A DNA stretch of 13,559 nt from contig JBBQJT010000069.1 of assembly GCA_038326165.1 (NCBI GenBank), positions 1 through 13,559 on the forward strand, given 5' to 3'. Source of the DNA: JAEUUM01 sp038326165. GTDB lineage: Bacteria; Bacteroidota; Bacteroidia; Chitinophagales; Saprospiraceae. The position numbers were made by a program, and so were the translations under genes. Below the pieces are notes generated by a model. That model was not told where the DNA came from. It saw only the letters and a list, made by a program, of their open reading frames with translations, and searched no databases. Below, one piece after another: positions 7,651 to 13,559 of this stretch; the first letter of the stretch is position 1; every line of letters starts with the position of its first letter.

Positions 7651-8922
7651 ATGGAAATCCTAGTTATAGTTTTTCTCATTCTTTTGAATGGGATTTTTTC
7701 GATGTCAGAGATGGCATTGGTTTCATCCAGAAAAATTAGATTGGAACAAGCTGCAAAAAAAGGAAGTAGCAGAGCAAAGCTCGCATTGAGTTTAGCAGAA
7801 CATCCCAATAAATTTCTTAGCACTGTACAAATTGGAATCACAATAATTGGGATTCTGATGGGGATATTTTCTGGAGCCTCTTTAACAAACCAGCTAGCTG
7901 CTCAGTTTGATAGAATAACTGTCCTGGCGCCATTTTCACACAGTCTGGCTGTAAGTATTACAGTTGTTTGTATTACGTATTTTGCAATTGTTTTTGGTGA
8001 ACTCATTCCAAAACGACTGGGAATGACCTATCCTGAGAAAATCGCTAAAGGTCTTTCCGGGTTTATGAGCATTCTATCTCGGATCACACGTCCATTTGTG
8101 TGGTTGTTGACCAAGTCCACTGATTTTGTTTGTAGACTATTCAATATCAGGCCTTCGGACGAGAACAGGGTAACAGAAGAAGAGATCAAGGCAATCATCC
8201 AAGAAGGAAAAGAAGGTGGTGAAGTTCAAGAAATTGAACAGGATATTGTTGAACGCGTGTTTATGCTCGGTGATCGCAGAGTAAGTACCCTAATGACTCC
8301 TCGTAGCCAAGTCATAATGTTAGAGGGGGAAGAAACAATAAGTGAAATTATCCATGAGGTCACGGCAGAAATGCACTCTATCTATCCAGTCTACAAAGAA
8401 GATCGAGATCATGTAATAGGTGTGCTGAAGTTAAAAAATCTTTTTACGCACATCAAGAATGACAAAATGAGGCTTGAGGAAATTTGTGATCCCGCCCACT
8501 TCATACTAGAAAAAACCACTGCATTTCATGCCTTAGAGAAATTCAAGATTAGTAAAATCCACTATGGAATTGTGATTGATGAATATGGCCAAATGCAAGG
8601 AATTATCACCCTAAATGACCTCTTAGAATCTTTGGTTGGATATTCTTCTGATTTCTATCAGGATGATTACACTTTAAAAGAACGAGAGGACGGTAGTTTT
8701 TTGATTGATGGTCACTATCCTTTTCCGGATTTTTTGCACTATTTCGACTTAGAGCATGGCAATGAAGAAGCCAATTTTGATACGGTTGGAGGATTACTTT
8801 TGGATGAATTGGGGAGAATACCTGAGGTCGGAGACACCTTATCTTGGCTAGACTTTAAGTTTGAAGTAATGGATATGGATGGTACCAGGATCGACAAGAT
8901 TCTTTTATACAAAGTAGTCTGA
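7651..8922 (+). CDS. CNNM/CorC-family membrane protein with CBS pair (HlyC/CorC transporter-like)
   Basis: The 423-residue protein has three domains in order: an N-terminal CNNM (DUF21) membrane domain (residues 1-175) with several helices and the conserved GELIPKRLG motif; a CBS-domain pair (about 205-325) with VSTLMTPRSQV, YPVYKEDRDHVIGVL and GIVIDEYGQMQGIITLNDLLE; and the CorC_HlyC domain (about 335-420) with NFDTVGGLLLDELGRIPEVGD. The family includes Mg2+/Co2+ export or homeostasis proteins, with CBS domains sensing nucleotides; the old name haemolysin C is misleading. The ATG at 7651 begins directly with the first membrane helix. The 140 bases between tRNA and gene hold no clear terminator or perfect promoter. 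Substrate specificity cannot be read from the sequence. Confidence 0.92.
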   Translation: MEILVIVFLILLNGIFSMSEMALVSSRKIRLEQAAKKGSSRAKLALSLAEHPNKFLSTVQIGITIIGILMGIFSGASLTNQLAAQFDRITVLAPFSHSLAVSITVVCITYFAIVFGELIPKRLGMTYPEKIAKGLSGFMSILSRITRPFVWLLTKSTDFVCRLFNIRPSDENRVTEEEIKAIIQEGKEGGEVQEIEQDIVERVFMLGDRRVSTLMTPRSQVIMLEGEETISEIIHEVTAEMHSIYPVYKEDRDHVIGVLKLKNLFTHIKNDKMRLEEICDPAHFILEKTTAFHALEKFKISKIHYGIVIDEYGQMQGIITLNDLLESLVGYSSDFYQDDYTLKEREDGSFLIDGHYPFPDFLHYFDLEHGNEEANFDTVGGLLLDELGRIPEVGDTLSWLDFKFEVMDMDGTRIDKILLYKVV

Positions 8923-8932
8923 TTTACTCGAA

Positions 8933-8961
8933 TTTAAATTACTGATAATCAGCAATTTAAA
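8933..8961. terminator. Near-perfect inverted repeat after the CNNM gene (possible terminator without U-tract)
   Basis: TTTAAATT (8933-8940) pairs with AATTTAAA (8954-8961); inside, an A-C mismatch is followed by CTGA/TCAG around the loop TAA. It sits 10 bases after the CNNM stop and 38 bases before the next gene's -7 element. No T-run follows on either strand, so it may instead be an operator-like or RNA-stabilising element. Confidence 0.4.
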
Positions 8962-8998
8962 CATGTTAACAACTCGTTAAGAATTTTTTGCAGATCAT

Positions 8999-9006
8999 TA
9001 TATTTG
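8999..9006 (+). promoter_or_regulatory. Bacteroidota -7 element for the small lipoprotein gene
   Basis: TATATTTG is a full match to TAnnTTTG and lies 71 bases before the ATG at 9078. The upstream region is AT-rich, but no TTTG stands at the usual -33 distance. Together with the terminator at 9288-9316 it makes the small gene a self-contained transcription unit. Confidence 0.5.
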
Positions 9007-9077
9007 CGCAACAATGTATCATGATACATTTGTATCGTCAAGTGAAACTTATTACAAAATTTAACCTCTCATTTAAG

Positions 9078-9263
9078 ATGAAAACTATCAAAGCTATTTT
9101 CGCTATCGCTATCGTTGCTGCTTCATTCACAGCTTGCAAGAACCAACCAGCTGAAGAAACAACTACAACTCCAATGGAAACTGAAACTGCTCCTGCAGTA
9201 GTTGATTCTATTGCTGCTCCAGTTGATTCTATGGCTACACCAGTTGAAGAAATGAAGAAGTAA
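9078..9263 (+). CDS. Small low-complexity lipoprotein (61 aa)
   Basis: The product begins MKTIKAIFAIAIVAASFTAC, a lipoprotein signal peptide with Cys at residue 20 in a plausible lipobox (FTAC), so the mature chain is only about 42 residues, anchored by lipid in the envelope. The mature part has no hydrophobic core: it is rich in Thr, Glu, Pro, Ala and Val with a degenerate repeat (APVVDSxA-like units, three copies) and acidic charge, ending in EEMKK. I chose this ATG because a longer in-frame extension upstream (to 8988) would cover the -7 promoter motif and has no signal-peptide start. It is flanked by a consensus promoter and a strong terminator, suggesting high independent expression. Similar short lipoproteins are common in Bacteroidota but have no known function. 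Confidence 0.75.
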   Translation: MKTIKAIFAIAIVAASFTACKNQPAEETTTTPMETETAPAVVDSIAAPVDSMATPVEEMKK

Positions 9264-9287
9264 TTCTTTTTTCTAAAGAAATAAAAG

Positions 9288-9316
9288 GCCCGTTCCATTT
9301 GGAATGGGCTTTTTTT
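9288..9316 (+). terminator. Rho-independent terminator of the small lipoprotein gene
   Basis: GCCCGTTCC (9288-9296) pairs with GGAATGGGC (9301-9309), 9 base pairs including one G-T, loop ATTT, followed by a run of seven Ts (9310-9316). An A-run precedes the stem. Confidence 0.9.
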
Positions 9317-9343
9317 GTTTGTGGGTTTTAGTAATTCTATGAT

Positions 9344-9351
9344 TACATTTG
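9344..9351 (+). promoter_or_regulatory. Bacteroidota promoter for the S46 peptidase gene
   Basis: TACATTTG is a full match to TAnnTTTG, 17 bases before the ATG at 9369; a TTTG at 9318-9321 could be the -33 element, with a slightly long 22-base spacer. The position directly after the upstream terminator supports it and predicts a very short leader. Confidence 0.5.
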
Positions 9352-9368
9352 CTTGCAAATTTTAAAGC

Positions 9369-11510
9369 ATGAAAATGAAAAGCCTGGTTCTCTGCCTGAT
9401 CTTCTTTGTTTCAAGGATAAGCTCAGCTCTTGCTAATGAAGGAATGTGGTTGCCAATTTTCTTATCTCAATTGAATGAGAAGGAAATGCGGGCAGCTGGA
9501 ATGAAATTGAAAGCATCAGATATTTACGATATCAACAAAGGAAGTTTAAAAGACGCAATTGTGCTATTTGGTGGTGGATGCACAGGTGAGGTAGTTTCCG
9601 ATAAAGGATTGTTATTTACGAATCACCACTGTGGATATGGGCAGATTCAATCCCATAGTACTGTTGAACGCAATTACCTAAAAGATGGTTTTTGGTCAAA
9701 ATCGATGGCCGAGGAATTACCCTGTCCTGGATTATCTGTCACATTTATATCTCGAATCGAAGAAGTGACTCAGGCGGTATTTATGGGTGTGAAGGAAAGT
9801 ATGACTGAAGCGGCACGCCAAAAAAATATAGATGAAAACATATCCAAATTAAAGCCTGCCATGAATCTGGCTGCACATGAAGATCTGGTGGTAAGGTCAT
9901 TTTTTACTGGAAATAGATATTTTGCTTTTGTAACTGTTACTTACACGGATGTTCGCTTGGTAGGTGCGCCACCTGAATCAATCGGTAAATATGGCTCTGA
10001 TACTGACAACTGGGTTTGGCCAAGACATACAGGCGACTTTTCCGTTTTCCGTATTTATGCAGGAGCGGATAATTTGCCATCTGCTTTTAGTGGTTCTAAT
10101 GTGGCATACAAGCCTAAGCATTTTCTTCCAATCAGCTTGAAAGGGATTAAGGAAGGTGATTTTACCATGGTATTTGGATTCCCAGGCAGGACAGACGAAT
10201 ATCTGACTGGAGCTGCAGTAGCACAGACCGCCCAGGTGATCAATCCACTTAGGGTTGAGTTGCGTGATCGTGCTTTAAAGATCATGGACAGCTATATGCG
10301 CACAGATGAGGCAACCAAGATTAAGTATGCAGGTAAATATGCAGGCATAGCAAACTCTTGGAAAAAATGGTTGGGTGAATCGCAAGGAATAGCCAAGACC
10401 AATGGCTTAGAGCGAAAGAACAAGTATGAAAGTGATTTTAATGGCAAGGTGGTGGCAAATGCTGATTGGAAAGCCAAATATGGCAATTTGACCACAGACC
10501 TTAGCAATAACTATATGAATTTAGAGATATATGCACTGAATCGCGAAGCTTTTTCGGAAGTGTTTAGCAGGTTGCCAGACGCTCCGCGGTTGGCATCTCA
10601 AATCCAAAACCTAATCAATACAGCACATCAAAAAGGCGCAGAATTGTTTAAAGCGGATTTGGTTAAATTCCGGGAAAATTTACCTGGCTTCTATACCAAT
10701 TATGATGCAAATATTGATCGTGAAATGTTTCTAGCATTGATCAAGATATACAGAATGCGCATCCCGATTGATCAGCAGCCTGGTATTTTACGAAACATAA
10801 CCCAGGAGGAACTGGATAAAGTTTGGCAAAATTCTGCGGTGTGGTCTAAGGATAAACTCGATATACTCCTCGGTTTGGATCCTGAAGCTGTTGAGGTTGC
10901 TTTGGAGAATGATCCTTTGGTAAATTTGGTCAGCGAATGCAATAATTTTTTTATTGCCAATATTTTGCCCAAGTACAATGAATATCTCGGGCTCATTGGT
11001 CCATTGCAACGCAAGTATATGCAAGCGCAAATTGAAGTTTTTAAAGAAAGAAAATTTTATCCGGATGCCAATGGTACAATGAGAGTGAGTTTTGGGCAAG
11101 TAAAATCCTATGCCCCTCGTGATGCGGTGCAATATGAATGGCAAACTGACATTGATGGTGTTGTAGAAAAATATATTCCCGGTGACTATGAATTTGATTT
11201 GAGTTCGAAGTATTTGGATTTATATAAGAAGCGCGACTTTGGCAGATATGCGTTCAATGGAACTTTACCAATTTGTTTTATTGGCAGCAATCATACCACT
11301 GGAGGTAATAGTGGGAGTCCTGCAATAGATGCGAAGGGTAGGTTGATAGGGATAAATTTTGATCGGGTGTGGGAAGGCACAATGAGCGATCTGAATTATG
11401 ATGCCAGTATATGCAGGAACATCATGGTCGATGTGCGTTATGTGTTATGGGTGATTGAAAAATACGGAGGTGCTGGTCATTTGATTGAAGAAATGAAAAT
11501 AGTAGAATAA
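9369..11510 (+). CDS. Peptidase family S46 dipeptidyl-peptidase, DPP11-like
   Basis: The 713-residue product has a signal peptide (residues 1-22, cut after ALA) followed by the S46 N-terminal EGMWLP motif. The chymotrypsin-like catalytic parts are split around a helical insertion, as in the family: TNHHCGY (His pair 86-87), HTGDFSVFR (Asp223) and TGGNSGSPAID with nucleophile Ser648. S46 enzymes act in the periplasm and remove dipeptides from the N-termini of peptides, feeding amino-acid metabolism. Arg666 lies 18 residues after the catalytic Ser, the position that is Arg in DPP11 (Asp/Glu at P1) and Gly in DPP7 (hydrophobic P1), so acidic specificity is the better guess. Length is normal (about 700-720). 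It is a single-gene unit, ended by a hairpin that also serves the convergent gene. Confidence 0.93.
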   Translation: MKMKSLVLCLIFFVSRISSALANEGMWLPIFLSQLNEKEMRAAGMKLKASDIYDINKGSLKDAIVLFGGGCTGEVVSDKGLLFTNHHCGYGQIQSHSTVERNYLKDGFWSKSMAEELPCPGLSVTFISRIEEVTQAVFMGVKESMTEAARQKNIDENISKLKPAMNLAAHEDLVVRSFFTGNRYFAFVTVTYTDVRLVGAPPESIGKYGSDTDNWVWPRHTGDFSVFRIYAGADNLPSAFSGSNVAYKPKHFLPISLKGIKEGDFTMVFGFPGRTDEYLTGAAVAQTAQVINPLRVELRDRALKIMDSYMRTDEATKIKYAGKYAGIANSWKKWLGESQGIAKTNGLERKNKYESDFNGKVVANADWKAKYGNLTTDLSNNYMNLEIYALNREAFSEVFSRLPDAPRLASQIQNLINTAHQKGAELFKADLVKFRENLPGFYTNYDANIDREMFLALIKIYRMRIPIDQQPGILRNITQEELDKVWQNSAVWSKDKLDILLGLDPEAVEVALENDPLVNLVSECNNFFIANILPKYNEYLGLIGPLQRKYMQAQIEVFKERKFYPDANGTMRVSFGQVKSYAPRDAVQYEWQTDIDGVVEKYIPGDYEFDLSSKYLDLYKKRDFGRYAFNGTLPICFIGSNHTTGGNSGSPAIDAKGRLIGINFDRVWEGTMSDLNYDASICRNIMVDVRYVLWVIEKYGGAGHLIEEMKIVE

Positions 11511-11511
11511 C

Positions 11512-11549
11512 AAAAAAAGCCACTCGATGAATTAGTCAAGTGGCTTTTT
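11512..11549. terminator. Bidirectional intrinsic terminator between convergent genes
   Basis: AAAAAGCCACT (11514-11524) pairs perfectly with AGTGGCTTTTT (11539-11549), 11 base pairs around a 14-base loop that can pair a little further. There is an A-run on the left and a T-run on the right, so it works in both directions: for the S46 gene (stop 11510) and for the membrane-protein gene on the other strand (stop 11567). Confidence 0.9.
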
Positions 11550-11566
11550 AAATTTAGACAATAAGC

Positions 11567-11989
11567 TTAGCTGCGCTTGAATCCAAGCCACCAGCCTATC
11601 ACTGTGCCTACAATACCGGAGTAAATTGTATTTATAGCTACATCTGGTAAAATATTTTGGATTCCGCTAAATATTGTTGTCATACTGAACAAACTTAAGT
11701 CAAGTCCCAGGATATTTATAAATCCAATAGTTAGACCAGCAGTTAATCCTGCCATTGCTGTCCGTATATCTGCCCATTTTTCAAAAATGTAAGTTAGCAA
11801 CAATGCAAATAGTAAACAACTTAGAATCAAGTAAAACATGTCTGGTTCCTCTTTGGATATGGTTCGTGCTGCTGCCGTCATATTATCAGCCAAAACGGTT
11901 TTAAATAATGTTCCAAATAGTAACCATCCAGCAAGGAAAGCAGCTACTCCACCAATAAGGGTTCCAGTTAAAAGTTTGTTCGTGTTCAT
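11567..11989 (-). CDS. Four-helix integral membrane protein of unknown function
   Basis: The 140-residue protein is almost entirely hydrophobic, with four predicted membrane segments: about residues 6-28 (GTLIGGVAAFLAGWLLFGTLF), 51-70 (FYLILSCLLFALLLTYIF), 76-98 (AMAGLTAGLTIGFINILGL) and 115-135 (INTIYSGIVGTVIGWWLGF). Glycine-rich packing motifs recur in helices 1, 3 and 4. The layout recalls DUF1761-type small membrane proteins, but I do not recognise the family with certainty. I chose the ATG at 11989 over a TTG three codons earlier. No perfect promoter motif was found upstream; CAAATAAT in the plus strand at 12056-12063 is only a partial match to the complement of the -7 box. Confidence 0.75.
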   Translation of the reverse strand: MNTNKLLTGTLIGGVAAFLAGWLLFGTLFKTVLADNMTAAARTISKEEPDMFYLILSCLLFALLLTYIFEKWADIRTAMAGLTAGLTIGFINILGLDLSLFSMTTIFSGIQNILPDVAINTIYSGIVGTVIGWWLGFKRS

Positions 11990-12167
11990 TTTTGACAAGT
12001 TTTGAAAGTTGGTTAAAATAGATATCAGTCGCTAAATTACACCATATTATTTGTTTCAAATAATTATTAGGTCTATAAAATATCTGATAATTTTTGGATT
12101 ATTTGTATTTGTATTATAATGTCCCACAGTTGATATTTGTTGCAACAGCATGCGTAATTAAGAAACC

Positions 12168-12374
12168 CAAAATCCGCACTAACGGATTTTGCCTCTGAGC
12201 AAAGCTCCGTGAGTCGACGAGAATCTTTGTTTTTTTGACCTTAAAGCCCTGATATTTAAAAAATCGTCAGGGGGTTAAACCTTCTACGAGTATGATACGA
12301 CTGTAGGAGTCATCAGAGCCGACAAATTTTTGGATTAACTAAAAATTTCGTCGATTCATCGTCCAACGCTGAAT
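12168..12374 (+). ncRNA. Candidate structured RNA: consecutive and alternative stem-loops
   Basis: Seen directly: CAAAATCCG/CGGATTTTG (12168-12176 with 12183-12191, 9 perfect pairs); an alternative stem that reuses the right arm, 12183-12192 with 12199-12209 (10 pairs, one bulged C, loop CTCTGA); CCCTGA/TCAGGG (12247-12252 with 12267-12272); CTTCTAC plus AGT with ACT plus GTAGGAG (12281-12309, 10 pairs, bulged G); CGACAAATTTTT with AAAAATTT-C-GTCG (12320-12353, 12 pairs, bulged C); and ATTCA..CG with CG..TGAAT (12354-12374). Both T-G wobbles (12187-12204, 12283-12307) are allowed only in plus-strand RNA. A run of seven Ts lies at 12230-12236. I know no RNA family that fits; a degenerate repeat element is the main alternative. 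There is only a near-match promoter (GATATTTG, 12132-12139). Confidence 0.3.
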
Positions 12375-12537
12375 TTAGATTAAATTATGAAGCTTTGGAG
12401 ATGGCTAAAATAAGCTTGCTTGATTTTAAGCATTTGATCTGAATGATGTTAGGTTCCGGTTCTTTAATAAAATTTAGGAAAGATATTTTTCTGTTGATCA
12501 AATAGTAATTTGTATCAACAATACACAGATTAACCCC

Positions 12538-12624
12538 TTACAACAAAAGCATCCCGAGATGAACTTCAACTCGGGATGATGGCGGTTTATTATATACTCA
12601 TAGTGCTCATCTCTGCCGGTAGAA
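12538..12624 (-). repeat. 87-bp perfect direct repeat, copy 1
   Basis: Identical base for base to 13271-13357, at an offset of 733. On the minus strand it covers the last five codons (Phe-Tyr-Arg-Gln-Arg) and TGA stop of the lipoprotein gene, about 28 bases of AT-rich spacer, a terminator-like hairpin and a TTTTGTTGTAA tail. Identity stops at once on both sides. Confidence 0.97.
12541..12578 (-). terminator. Terminator-like hairpin downstream of the 195-aa lipoprotein gene
   Basis: On the minus strand, CATCCCGAG pairs with CTCGGGATG (12570-12578 with 12550-12558), 9 perfect pairs, with TGA/TCA able to pair further inside. It is followed by CTTTTGTTG, a short interrupted U-tract. It lies 28 bases after the stop. 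Confidence 0.7.
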
Positions 12625-13194
12625 TTCAACGGGCCAGTCGTAATACCAAGTATAACCTAAATCTTTATCTGCAAATCTCACTCGACCTCTTAATGTATCA
12701 GGATGTGGTTGTTTAAGAAGCATATACGTAATGACCGTTTTCTTGCCATTAAAATCGCATCTAGTGAAAGTATTTGCTGGGGTAAAAATTATCCTTAAAG
12801 CCGCCGAGTCTTTCTCCCACCAATATAATGCATCTTTATGTTGAGCGTAATTTCCTGTAGAATCTGTGTTGATATAACAGCTACCCATGGAATTGGGAGA
12901 ATTTTTTGTTGTTTCAAAAGTTGTATCAGTTGGATTCAAAAAATGCTCAAAAAAGGAAATGTAAAAATCTTTGTAGCACGGCATATTTGCATTCGCATTT
13001 CCAAATTCAATTTTTCGAGGTTTCCTACAAAAATCATTAACGATTATTTTACCCTTAGGACATTTACAATCGCCTTTTGTGTCGATTTCAAATCCTTTCT
13101 CACAAATAGGTTTTGGGATTTTTTCACATTCTTTATTGCATGAAGGCAATGACAATAGAAAGAGCATGCAAGCCAGAAAGATGATTGTTTTCAT
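12607..13194 (-). CDS. Cys-rich lipoprotein of unknown function, member of a tandem paralogous pair
   Basis: The 195-residue product starts with a lipoprotein signal peptide (KTIIFLACMLFLLSLPSC; lipid-anchor Cys19). A short Cys-rich module follows, with Cys at 23, 31, 43, 45 and 56 and a CKCPKG turn, resembling an EGF-like or laminin-type mini-domain. The rest (about 60-195) is a beta-rich domain with two further cysteines around SCYINTDSTG and RCDFNGKK. The C-terminal block, LKQPHPDT..G..RF...PVEFYRQR, is shared with the neighbouring partial gene. I do not recognise the family. The ATG at 13194 gives a clean signal peptide. 76 bases separate this start from the upstream gene's repeat. A surface or envelope location is implied; the function is unknown. 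Confidence 0.8.
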   Translation of the reverse strand: MKTIIFLACMLFLLSLPSCNKECEKIPKPICEKGFEIDTKGDCKCPKGKIIVNDFCRKPRKIEFGNANANMPCYKDFYISFFEHFLNPTDTTFETTKNSPNSMGSCYINTDSTGNYAQHKDALYWWEKDSAALRIIFTPANTFTRCDFNGKKTVITYMLLKQPHPDTLRGRVRFADKDLGYTWYYDWPVEFYRQR

Positions 13195-13270
13195 ATTGGA
13201 TCATTTGGTTATTACAAATTTGATTTAGACCCAAATAATGCAATGGTTATTCCTTTACATTAACTGAGTT

Positions 13271-13357
13271 TTACAACAAAAGCATCCCGAGATGAACTTC
13301 AACTCGGGATGATGGCGGTTTATTATATACTCATAGTGCTCATCTCTGCCGGTAGAA
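13271..13357 (-). repeat. 87-bp perfect direct repeat, copy 2
   Basis: Identical to 12538-12624. It holds the same five final codons, stop, spacer, hairpin and tail for the upstream paralogue. The bases just beyond the repeat differ on both sides (the coding side reads PVIFYRQR here and PVEFYRQR in copy 1). Confidence 0.97.
13274..13311 (-). terminator. Terminator-like hairpin downstream of the partial paralogue
   Basis: Same hairpin as in copy 1: CATCCCGAG and CTCGGGATG (arms 13303-13311 and 13283-13291) followed by CTTTTGTTG. It separates transcription of the two paralogues, so the downstream gene probably has its own promoter in 13195-13270, although no consensus TAnnTTTG is seen there. 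Confidence 0.7.
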
Positions 13358-13559
13358 GATCACGGGAACATCAAGTACAGGAGGGTCGAATAGTTTTTGG
13401 CTATATCTTGCTATTCCTACGAAGGTATCTGGATGCGGTTGCTTTAACCTCATGTCGATGAGTCGAGCCTTCTTTCCTCCAATTTCACACAATTCCCCTA
13501 TAGTCTCGCCTGAGAAGTCAATCCAGAATTCATCATCATTGATATATCCATAACTCATA
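13340..13559 (-). CDS. C-terminal part of a second paralogous lipoprotein-type protein (5' truncated by window edge)
   Basis: The frame is open to the window's end; the ATG at 13558 is probably internal, since no signal peptide follows it. The 72 visible residues align with the end of the 195-aa neighbour: CEIGGKKARLIDMRLKQPHPDTF against CDFNGKKTVITYMLLKQPHPDTL (key shared residues C, GKK, LKQPHPDT), then PVIFYRQR against PVEFYRQR. The coding similarity is old: five of the eight LKQPHPDT codons use different synonyms. Function unknown. Confidence 0.75.
   Translation of the reverse strand, partial: MSYGYINDDEFWIDFSGETIGELCEIGGKKARLIDMRLKQPHPDTFVGIARYSQKLFDPPVLDVPVIFYRQR

Larger units (their letters stand above)
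11990..12606. other. Gene-free stretch with a stem-loop cluster
   Basis: No open reading frame here has a plausible start, composition or family resemblance, and I found no remnant of the neighbouring lipoprotein genes. 11990-12130 is very AT-rich and is the upstream region of the minus-strand membrane-protein gene. 12168-12374 holds the hairpins described separately. 12376-12537 is featureless apart from a weak hairpin at 12407-12427 (AAAATAAG/CTTGATTTT with a bulged G). 12538-12606 is the terminator-side part of the 87-bp repeat. Confidence 0.6.

Noticed and set aside
7433..7663. 76-residue ORF beginning MAELVDALDSKSCDSNVVRVRFPPS
   Set aside because: This is the well-known spurious translation of a tRNA gene; the ORF lies over tRNA-Leu and the following spacer.
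8988..9077. 30-residue N-terminal extension of the small lipoprotein
   Set aside because: It would put the consensus -7 element inside the coding region and bury the signal peptide.
12168..12374. Retron-type non-coding RNA
   Set aside because: No reverse transcriptase gene is near and no inverted a1/a2 flanks were seen around the hairpins.
12838..13143. Plus-strand 101-residue ORF
   Set aside because: Lies opposite the lipoprotein gene, which has a signal peptide, lipobox and a paralogue; the plus-strand frame has no recognisable features.
12538..13357. Integron cassette array with the 87-bp repeats as attC sites
   Set aside because: The layout (gene plus palindromic tail, same orientation) is suggestive and the tail ends in GTTGTAA, but the repeats lack a matching RYYYAAC / GTTRRRY pair and no integrase is present. 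Isolated consensus-like heptamers (GTTAAAC at 12274, GTCCAAC at 12361) are in the wrong order and common in AT-rich DNA.
12538..13357. CRISPR array
   Set aside because: Only two repeat copies of 87 bp, separated by a full gene; no short regularly spaced repeats anywhere in the window.

Overview
The window looks chromosomal and AT-rich, from a member of the Bacteroidota, most likely near Saprospiraceae/Chitinophagia. The evidence is a type B sorting domain of the type IX secretion system (T9SS), a peptidase family S46 enzyme, a short Bacteroidota-style PspC protein, a DUF4159 gene beside rsmE, start codons mostly without Shine-Dalgarno sequences, and several TAnnTTTG (-7) promoter motifs. The lineage is inferred from gene content; no rRNA is present.

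Layout: (1) 2-3727 (+) is the 3' part of a very large, Cys-rich secreted adhesin-like protein with Ig-like repeats and a T9SS sorting domain; its 5' end lies outside the window. (2) 3845-4060 (+) encodes a small PspC-domain membrane protein. (3) 4063-5472 (-) is a two-gene operon, rsmE (16S rRNA m3U1498 methyltransferase) followed by an exported DUF4159 protein. (4) 5569-7510 (+) is a compact run of rseP-type site-2 protease, hscB-type J-protein and tRNA-Leu(CAA); rseP/hscB overlap by one base, and the last base of the hscB stop codon is also the first base of the tRNA. (5) 7651-8922 (+) is a CNNM/CorC-type CBS-domain membrane protein. (6) 9078-9263 (+) is a 61-aa Ala/Thr/Pro-rich lipoprotein with its own promoter motif and a strong terminator. 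(7) 9369-11510 (+) is an S46 dipeptidyl-peptidase of DPP11 type, convergent through a bidirectional terminator with (8) a four-helix membrane protein of unknown function (11567-11989, -). (9) 11990-12606 has no gene but contains a cluster of stem-loops at 12168-12374, two of them mutually exclusive. (10) 12607-13559 (-) holds two tandem paralogous lipoprotein-type genes, the second cut by the window edge. Each ends in the same 87-bp perfect repeat, which covers the last five codons, the stop and a terminator-like hairpin.

Most of the window is housekeeping and envelope biology: regulated proteolysis, Fe-S assembly, ribosome modification, surface proteins and peptide degradation. I see no phage, transposase, CRISPR array, reverse transcriptase or recognisable defence system. 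The least ordinary signals are at the right end: the paralogous genes whose coding parts differ at most synonymous sites while their 3' ends are identical, and the structured non-coding stretch beside them.
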